A DNA stretch of 12,069 bases, from NCBI GenBank assembly GCA_012514255.1, contig JAAZAP010000132.1, forward strand, positions 1-12,069, in the 5' to 3' direction. The position numbers and the translations under genes are program-made. This stretch comes from Bacteroidales bacterium. GTDB lineage: Bacteria; Bacteroidota; Bacteroidia; Bacteroidales; VadinHA17. Positions 7,086 to 12,069 of the stretch are shown one piece after another. The notes below the pieces were generated by a model. The model did no database searches, was not told the DNA's origin, and worked only from the letters and a program-made list of their open reading frames with translations. Each line of letters starts with the position of its first letter. Positions within the stretch are counted from its first letter, which is position 1.

Positions 7086-7940
7086 TTATTTAAGTTGATT
7101 TCTACTACGGACAAGAGAAAGCCAGGCCATTGCATACCTTCTGCCCATGATCCGCTGTGACGGCCCGTCAAAGTGCACCTTGTCCGCTTTAGGAGTTGTA
7201 CCGAATGAACGCACGAGAATGACACCACCATCAGTGGCAGATATGGAGGCAAGTACATCATTTATCTGCAAATACTCCAGCCGGTTCTTTTCCACACCAG
7301 GGAAGAGTCCCAGTTCCCCTGCCACAATGGGAAGATCAGGATCTTCTGCAACAGTACGGAAATAATCAAAGAGTGCTACCGTGTTCTCCCTGTAGAGCGG
7401 AAGTTTTGCTTCAGCAGCGTCAGACTCACCCTGATGCCATATTACTCCCTTAACAACGCCATAGTTCATAGCCCACCTGAGCCTCTCGGTAAGATTGCTC
7501 TTGAGGCGTACACCATTGAAGAGGGAGTCGCTCAGCCAGTCGGCAGTTGAACTGCCACCGACGGCACAGGGTATCAGCCCGATAGATATATCTTCATCAA
7601 TATGACTGATCAGCGTCCTTGCAAACGCCAGTCCAGGTCCCAACCCTGTCAGTGCCGGCTGGTAGAGCTGCAAAGGTTCCTTTGCCAGTGCCCATTTCAT
7701 GTCGGGGGTAACTGTCAGAATCCTGGATTGGGGTACCGTATCACAGGGTTCCACCATTCCCCTGCCAGCCATATTTGACTGGCCTGCCAGGACAAAGAGC
7801 CATAATTTATCTGGCGCAGGCATCTTTTCAACACAGACAGTGGTGCGCGGGAAGAACTGCGTATACCCTTCCTGCGCCAGAACGATGCTGGCAAAGCTGC
7901 TGAATGCCAGCAATAATATAAACCTGACTGTGACCTTCAT
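7086..7940 (-). CDS. Exported SGNH-fold carbohydrate acetylesterase (SASA/CE6-like)
   Basis: A 284-residue secreted esterase of the sialate O-acetylesterase-like/CE6 group. A Sec signal peptide covers about residues 1-22 (hydrophobic core, then VLA before QEG). The nucleophile block GQSNM places Ser55 as nucleophile, the third block is WHQGESD (168-174), and the catalytic dyad lies near the end as D253-K-V-H256. These residues are all intact. Members remove O-acetyl groups from sialic acid, xylan or other sugars. Here the likely job is stripping O-acetyl decorations so that the lyase and glycosidases can act. No sialidase or sialic acid lyase is present in the window, so sialic acid is not a safe substrate call. 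The gene begins two bases after the stop of the divergent GH20 gene, implying coupled translation. Confidence 0.85.
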   Translation of the reverse strand: MKVTVRFILLLAFSSFASIVLAQEGYTQFFPRTTVCVEKMPAPDKLWLFVLAGQSNMAGRGMVEPCDTVPQSRILTVTPDMKWALAKEPLQLYQPALTGLGPGLAFARTLISHIDEDISIGLIPCAVGGSSTADWLSDSLFNGVRLKSNLTERLRWAMNYGVVKGVIWHQGESDAAEAKLPLYRENTVALFDYFRTVAEDPDLPIVAGELGLFPGVEKNRLEYLQINDVLASISATDGGVILVRSFGTTPKADKVHFDGPSQRIMGRRYAMAWLSLVRSRNQLK

Positions 7941-7942
7941 GT

Positions 7943-9547
7943 TCAGGGAGTCCTGCGGCCTGTTAGTCTCCTGTGGAGGAGTATCAGTTTCCGGTTTCTT
8001 ATCATATTCTGATGTTCAATCTCAGATTCATGAAGGAATCCTCTGTTGAGTCTCGCAAACCGCCTGTCGAGATCTTTCGTCTCCTGTATGAGCTTCTCCA
8101 GTTCGGTAATAACGCTTTTCCTGTCATCTATTGAGAAATCAGTTGAGTTGAAGCGACTTTCCGCCTCCCTGAACCTAAGATAATGAAGCCTTATATCCAG
8201 CATTAACCTGAAGTGTTCAAACTCATCACTGTTGCTGGCTGGCTTTATGCTGTTCATCTTTTTCACAGCCTCTTCAACAGTTTCCCTCAGCGCAGCGATG
8301 GATGGAGAGGTTACCGGTTTGCCATTCACAATCAGCTCACTTGGTATAGTGAGAACCTCCCACAGCAACTCGCCCTCAGTTTTTGTCACACCGAACCGTT
8401 CCGTCGCATATCGCACCACGAAGGCGTGCGGGTCCAGAGGCTCAGTACTTCGCAGTGCCTCAGCATATGAGGCAAGCAGTATCCTGAATCCTGACAGTGG
8501 CCAGGTATTTCGTATCTGCTCCATGTCAGTCACCTCATAGTTCACATCCCATGTAAAGCCGTAAAGTCCTGATGTTGACCATGATGTCATCACAATTCCA
8601 GTATAGCCAGCTTCCCTGGAATAGGGGATAAAGTCGCGCTGGTTGTTAAAATGCTTCTCCCAGCAGGTGACATAGTAGTTGTCAGGGTGACTTCTGATGG
8701 ATGGTGAGCCCCAAAATTCCAGTCCCTGGGCCTGTAGTGCAGCAATATTTCCAAAATAGTCAGTCTTCCAACCATAGTTCCAGTCAATGAAGATGGCCTG
8801 GTCTGGCATCTCTGTAGCTGCCTCCGGGTATTTGAGGAGAATGTCAGCCCACATGACCGGCCTCTTGCCAAGACTGATAACGATATTACACATCATCTTC
8901 ATATAATCTACGAAGAGTTTAGACTTGCCTTCAGTAGCTGCTTTTAGTGAGCAGGCCGGACAGTGTCCCAACAGGTATGTTTCATCACCGCCAATATGGA
9001 TGTAGTCTGAACTGTGCATTGCTGCCATATCGGCGAAGAGATCAGCAAATAACATACTGTCAGCCTCTTCTTTCAGCGGGCAGAGCTGCGAGATCTCCTT
9101 GCGGTCCTCCTTAAGCTCACTGTACCTGTCATGGCGGAGGATATACTCAACATGTCCAAAGCACTGCTGAAGAGGTATAACATCTATTCCCAGAGCCTCA
9201 CTGTAATCAATGAAATCCCTGACTTCATCCCTCGTATAAGCAAGCTCATTGGATATTGTTGCATTGTTCTGATATGGATAGGATGCCTCCCACTCCATCA
9301 CCAGTGTGTTCATGCCAAAGGCAGCCAGTTCATCTGCCAGAGCCTTGAGTGCATCCATGGTCATAACCTGTATCCTGAGATCAACATGAAATCCTCTCAC
9401 GGCAAACTGGGCATCTGTGATCGGAGGAAGGCTGCCAGCCGGCTTCTGCTGCAGCGGGTTATTGTTGCATCCAGCAATAAACAGGAGCGTTACTGCAGAG
9501 GCAAGGAGCAACATCCTAATTTTCTGTTTTTTACAAGTTTTCTTCAT
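7943..9547 (-). CDS. Divergent GH20-type beta-hexosaminidase lipoprotein
   Basis: A 534-residue lipoprotein (lipobox IAGC, Cys27) whose central region is a GH20-like barrel. The sequence starts directly at the barrel: the first strand lies at about residue 48 (FAVRGFHVDL), with EWEASYPY at 85-92, FGHVEYIL at 130-137 in the place of the usual PGH motif, the catalytic pair Asp188-Glu189 in HIGGDE, a CPAC pair at 196-199, and aromatic segments MWADIL (232-237), FIDWNYGW (253-260) and TSWSTSG (321-327). The N-terminal GH20b domain of ordinary GH20 enzymes is absent. Residues about 390-534 form a charged, probably all-helical C-terminal extension. It is quite different from the second GH20 of this operon and may accept a different linkage, sugar or end. 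Function is inferred from the intact catalytic pair. Confidence 0.82.
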   Translation of the reverse strand: MKKTCKKQKIRMLLLASAVTLLFIAGCNNNPLQQKPAGSLPPITDAQFAVRGFHVDLRIQVMTMDALKALADELAAFGMNTLVMEWEASYPYQNNATISNELAYTRDEVRDFIDYSEALGIDVIPLQQCFGHVEYILRHDRYSELKEDRKEISQLCPLKEEADSMLFADLFADMAAMHSSDYIHIGGDETYLLGHCPACSLKAATEGKSKLFVDYMKMMCNIVISLGKRPVMWADILLKYPEAATEMPDQAIFIDWNYGWKTDYFGNIAALQAQGLEFWGSPSIRSHPDNYYVTCWEKHFNNQRDFIPYSREAGYTGIVMTSWSTSGLYGFTWDVNYEVTDMEQIRNTWPLSGFRILLASYAEALRSTEPLDPHAFVVRYATERFGVTKTEGELLWEVLTIPSELIVNGKPVTSPSIAALRETVEEAVKKMNSIKPASNSDEFEHFRLMLDIRLHYLRFREAESRFNSTDFSIDDRKSVITELEKLIQETKDLDRRFARLNRGFLHESEIEHQNMIRNRKLILLHRRLTGRRTP

Positions 9548-9566
9548 ACTGAAGGTTTATTGTGTT

Positions 9567-11471
9567 TCAGACAGTCATAACCCCGTCGTCTGACAGGATT
9601 ATCCGGGTTCTGGTCCCGGTGCTGTTACGAACGGTCACCCGGGTTATTCCTTTTCTTGTTGTTGTCTTCACAGCCGGAGTGCTTTCCATGTCAGGTGAGG
9701 GCATGATCAGCAGGTGTGAAGTGATTTTGCCTCTGGCTCTGAGATTCAGCGATGCAACAGGAGCCTCCACTGAACGGCCTCTGATGCTCACAAGACCCTT
9801 ACCGGTAACGAAGACTCCATTGCCCGCGGGTACCACTGCCTGTATTCCTGTCAGTATGCCGGTCTTGACTTGCAGAGACTTTCCGTTTTGATCCGCCGTC
9901 ACCTCCGAAGGCGGGAAATGGAGCAGTATCTCGTAATTGTGCTCACCCTCGGTGTCAAAGCGGTCACTTATTACGGCAAAACAGCCCCTTACAATGGTGA
10001 TTTTGCGTCTCCAGCTAACTGAACCATTGGTAACCTCTTCCGGTGGTGAAGCCATGACAATTGATGGTGCTTCCCCTCCCGGGTTCCATCCAGTGATTCT
10101 GTTGGGTGTTTCTCTTCTAGGCACCCACAATGCCGAAGATGAGGTTGCAGCCTCAGTCCTGCCATCTATAACCACAGTGTTGTGTGCCCTGGTAGTGCGA
10201 TACCATGTTACAAGCTCAGGCTCATCATAATTGCAGCATCCGCTGTCTATAATGAGGGGTAAGCCCCTATGCCACAACTCGAATCCCAGTCTGCCTGCAT
10301 GGGCATGAGCACCTATCACTGATGCAGGATTAGCCAGGAGGTACCAGCCTCCTCCGTGACTGATTCTCATTGAGGCCACCTGTGTATCATCAAACAATGC
10401 TTCCGGTCGGCCGGAATCAACAGCGAGGACCCCAAGTATCTCATTCATACTATCAAGAATGGGCCTTACCGGCATCTCGTACGAGTCGTTCACCTGCGGC
10501 ACGGTTCCGTCAGGCCGGACAACTGCTGCCAGATAGAGGGCCATCTTATGAAGCATCGGGATGGAGTTCTCCGGTGGCTCTATTCCATTGGCGCAACAGA
10601 GCAGGAAGGCATCGCGAAACAGGTGGGCCTGGAACGGATAGTAACCAAACATCTGCTCCACGTTTCCGCCGTCAGGATAAAAGGCATTGGCAAGGTGATG
10701 GTTGAGAATGATCATCGCCTTGCGGCGAAGCTCAGCCGCATCCTCCAATTCCGGGAACAGGACCCCGAGATAGAGCATGGCCAGTCCGCCGTGCGACTGG
10801 TGGTTGAACTCATTCAGCTTGGCCTGGCCGAATCCGGTCAGAAGGATATGGGCATGCTCCTTCAATGTATCTTTTATCAGACCCTTCTCCTCTCCTGTAA
10901 GTCCCTTTTCACCCAGATAATAACACCATGAGTAATGGATGGAGCGCCATGCAACCTGCATGTCACGCCAGTTGAAGGTTGTGCGGTGCGAGTCAGGCAA
11001 ACGGGGGTTGTCTTCAATCCACTGCCTGATGAATCGCATCATATCATCAAGGTACGTCCTGTCACCTGTCAGGTAATACATCCTCGCAAATGAGGGCAGG
11101 AAGTAAAACCTGTTAAGCCATACACTCTTCTCCAACTCACTTCCCTCATACCTCTGCCATTCGAGGGGATCACCGTAAACCTTCGCCAGGGTTCCATTCC
11201 GGATTGCAGATACTATCTTCTCATCATCTTCAGAACCAAGAACCGTCATCTGGATAAATTTGCCTCCCTGGTCCTTCGGAATGTAATCACCAAAATTGCA
11301 GGATGTGACGTATTTGAGAAAGGGGAACACAGGTTCCCCATTCTTCACGTTACTGCATAACATACGTCTGAAGGCATCTGACGATGCCGCATTTATGGTC
11401 AATCCCCCCAGTGCGACACCGGCAGTGCCTGCAAAAATGTTTCTTATGAATCTTCTCCTTCCTTCGGGCAT
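9567..11471 (-). CDS. Heparinase II/III-family polysaccharide lyase with Tat-like signal
   Basis: A 634-residue exported lyase with the two-part architecture of heparinase II/III proteins: an alpha-helical toroid at about 45-350 and a beta-sandwich at about 365-634. Likely catalytic or binding residues are Asn223/His224 in NEFNHQSHGG, the tyrosines in FGYYPFQ (Tyr277/278), His389 and His391 in GAHAHAGRLGFEL, and His430 in TRAHNT. These fit the Asn/Tyr/His set used by PL12, PL15, PL17 and PL21 enzymes, but the subfamily cannot be settled here. The N-terminus GRRRFIRNIFAG followed by a weak hydrophobic run resembles a twin-arginine signal, which supports this start. Lyases of this fold cleave uronic-acid-containing glycans by beta-elimination. 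It lies nine bases after the stop of the deaminase gene. Confidence 0.88.
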   Translation of the reverse strand: MPEGRRRFIRNIFAGTAGVALGGLTINAASSDAFRRMLCSNVKNGEPVFPFLKYVTSCNFGDYIPKDQGGKFIQMTVLGSEDDEKIVSAIRNGTLAKVYGDPLEWQRYEGSELEKSVWLNRFYFLPSFARMYYLTGDRTYLDDMMRFIRQWIEDNPRLPDSHRTTFNWRDMQVAWRSIHYSWCYYLGEKGLTGEEKGLIKDTLKEHAHILLTGFGQAKLNEFNHQSHGGLAMLYLGVLFPELEDAAELRRKAMIILNHHLANAFYPDGGNVEQMFGYYPFQAHLFRDAFLLCCANGIEPPENSIPMLHKMALYLAAVVRPDGTVPQVNDSYEMPVRPILDSMNEILGVLAVDSGRPEALFDDTQVASMRISHGGGWYLLANPASVIGAHAHAGRLGFELWHRGLPLIIDSGCCNYDEPELVTWYRTTRAHNTVVIDGRTEAATSSSALWVPRRETPNRITGWNPGGEAPSIVMASPPEEVTNGSVSWRRKITIVRGCFAVISDRFDTEGEHNYEILLHFPPSEVTADQNGKSLQVKTGILTGIQAVVPAGNGVFVTGKGLVSIRGRSVEAPVASLNLRARGKITSHLLIMPSPDMESTPAVKTTTRKGITRVTVRNSTGTRTRIILSDDGVMTV

Positions 11472-11480
11472 CTGATAAAC

Positions 11481-12069
11481 TTACATATTTTCCTGATCTC
11501 CGAAAGAATCACTGTCGAAATAAAAGCTGCAGTCCGTATGGTTCTGCAGTACTGAAGCCGGACAGGCTGTGGTTACCGGGCCATTAATGGTATTGTGGAC
11601 AGCCTCTCTCTTGCTTAGCCCGGGTACCACGCAATAGAGATGTGATGCCCCGAATATGACAGGTATAGTAAGAGTCAGCGCCTTTTCCGGCACCTCACCC
11701 AGGGTTGTAAAACACCCCTCGTTGACCTGTTGCATCCTGCAGGACCGGTCAAGGGTAACCTTCTTTACTATACGGGGGTCATTGAAGTCAGCAACAGGCG
11801 GATCATTGAACGCGATGTGACCATTCTCCCCTATCCCGAGGCAAATGATATCGAGGGGTGCCTCTGTAATAAGCGCCGCATAGCGTTCCGCCTCAATCCG
11901 CGGATTGGCATTGCCATCAATAAGATGGACATTTCTGAACCTAACCCTGGAAAAGAGTCTGCGCTCAAGATATTTTGAGAAGAGCTGCTCTGAAGCGCCG
12001 TTCAGTCCAATGTACTCATCCATGTGAAACGCCGTTATCCTGTCCCACTCAATAACCTGTGAAGCAGCA
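11481..12069 (-). CDS. nagB: Glucosamine-6-phosphate deaminase-like protein (partial, 5' end outside window)
   Basis: Cytoplasmic enzyme of the NagB/6-phosphogluconolactonase fold, expected to convert glucosamine-6-phosphate to fructose-6-phosphate and ammonia. The reading frame stays open to the right edge: codons upstream of the Met at 12023 encode EWDRITAFH and run into MDEYIGL, the conserved active-site strand, so that Met is internal and the true start lies beyond the window. About 195 codons are visible. Other motifs are LGIGENGHIAFNDP with the catalytic His, CRMQQVNEGCF, and a C-terminal GPVTTACPASVLQNH segment. The NDPPVADF variant after the His differs from the usual NEPG of E. coli and Bacillus NagB and marks a subgroup of sugar-phosphate isomerase/deaminases. 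Its co-occurrence with the nagA-like gene supports a deaminase role. Confidence 0.87.
   Translation of the reverse strand, partial: AASQVIEWDRITAFHMDEYIGLNGASEQLFSKYLERRLFSRVRFRNVHLIDGNANPRIEAERYAALITEAPLDIICLGIGENGHIAFNDPPVADFNDPRIVKKVTLDRSCRMQQVNEGCFTTLGEVPEKALTLTIPVIFGASHLYCVVPGLSKREAVHNTINGPVTTACPASVLQNHTDCSFYFDSDSFGDQENM

Noticed and set aside
5614..7940. Sialic acid uptake module (SASA esterase plus SSS transporter)
   Set aside because: No sialidase, sialic acid aldolase, epimerase or mutarotase is present, and both families have wider substrate ranges.
9567..11471. Firm assignment of the locus to heparin or heparan sulfate degradation
   Set aside because: The lyase and the HGSNAT-like protein suggest it, but heparan has alpha-linked glucosamine while the operon has two beta-hexosaminidases, and there are no sulfatases or GH88/GH89 genes.
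12021..12023. Start of the deaminase gene at the ATG at 12023
   Set aside because: The frame stays open to the window edge and the upstream codons encode the conserved EWDRITAFH strand leading into MDEYIGL, so this Met is internal.
1..12069. CRISPR arrays, tRNA or rRNA genes, insertion sequences, or phage genes
   Set aside because: No regularly spaced repeats, transposase-like frames, terminal inverted repeats or tRNA-like folds were noticed on reading both strands. The window is almost fully occupied by the nine genes.

Overview
The window looks like part of a polysaccharide and hexosamine utilisation locus from a Bacteroidota-type bacterium. This is inferred from three lipoproteins with short lipoboxes, a NagX/HGSNAT-like membrane acyltransferase with a Bacteroidota-style sequence, an SSS-family sugar transporter in place of a PTS, and A-rich leaders mostly without Shine-Dalgarno sites. 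Genus-level placement is not possible from the sequence alone.

Nine genes lie head to tail on the minus strand and fill 153 to the right edge. In order of transcription (right to left) they are: a glucosamine-6-phosphate deaminase-like protein (its N-terminus lies outside the window), a heparinase II/III-type lyase, a divergent GH20 beta-hexosaminidase lipoprotein, an SGNH/SASA-type carbohydrate esterase, a sodium:solute symporter, an N-acetylglucosamine-6-phosphate deacetylase-like amidohydrolase, a small GH16-type lipoprotein, a NagX/HGSNAT-like membrane acyltransferase, and a large GH20 hexosaminidase lipoprotein with a C-terminal PA14 domain. Gaps between genes are only 1 to 21 bases, so this is almost certainly one operon. 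Its promoter lies upstream of the window.

At the left edge, the last 16 codons of a plus-strand gene run into the operon from the opposite side. A strong hairpin at 75-107 separates the two and probably terminates transcription in both directions.

Read as a pathway, the exported lyase, GH16, esterase and two GH20 enzymes would trim a hexosamine-containing glycan in the periplasm or at the cell surface. The membrane acyltransferase could N-acetylate free glucosamine ends, the symporter would import the released sugar, and the NagA-like and NagB-like enzymes would convert GlcNAc-6-phosphate to fructose-6-phosphate. Missing from the window are a GlcNAc kinase, a SusC/SusD pair, sulfatases, an unsaturated-uronyl hydrolase and a regulator. 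The polymer therefore cannot be named: mucin or keratan-type glycans, hyaluronan or chondroitin-type glycans, and bacterial or algal amino-sugar polymers all remain possible. The most interesting points are the linkage of a NagX-type acyltransferase to a lyase and two dissimilar GH20s, and the non-classical motifs in both the NagA-like and NagB-like enzymes.
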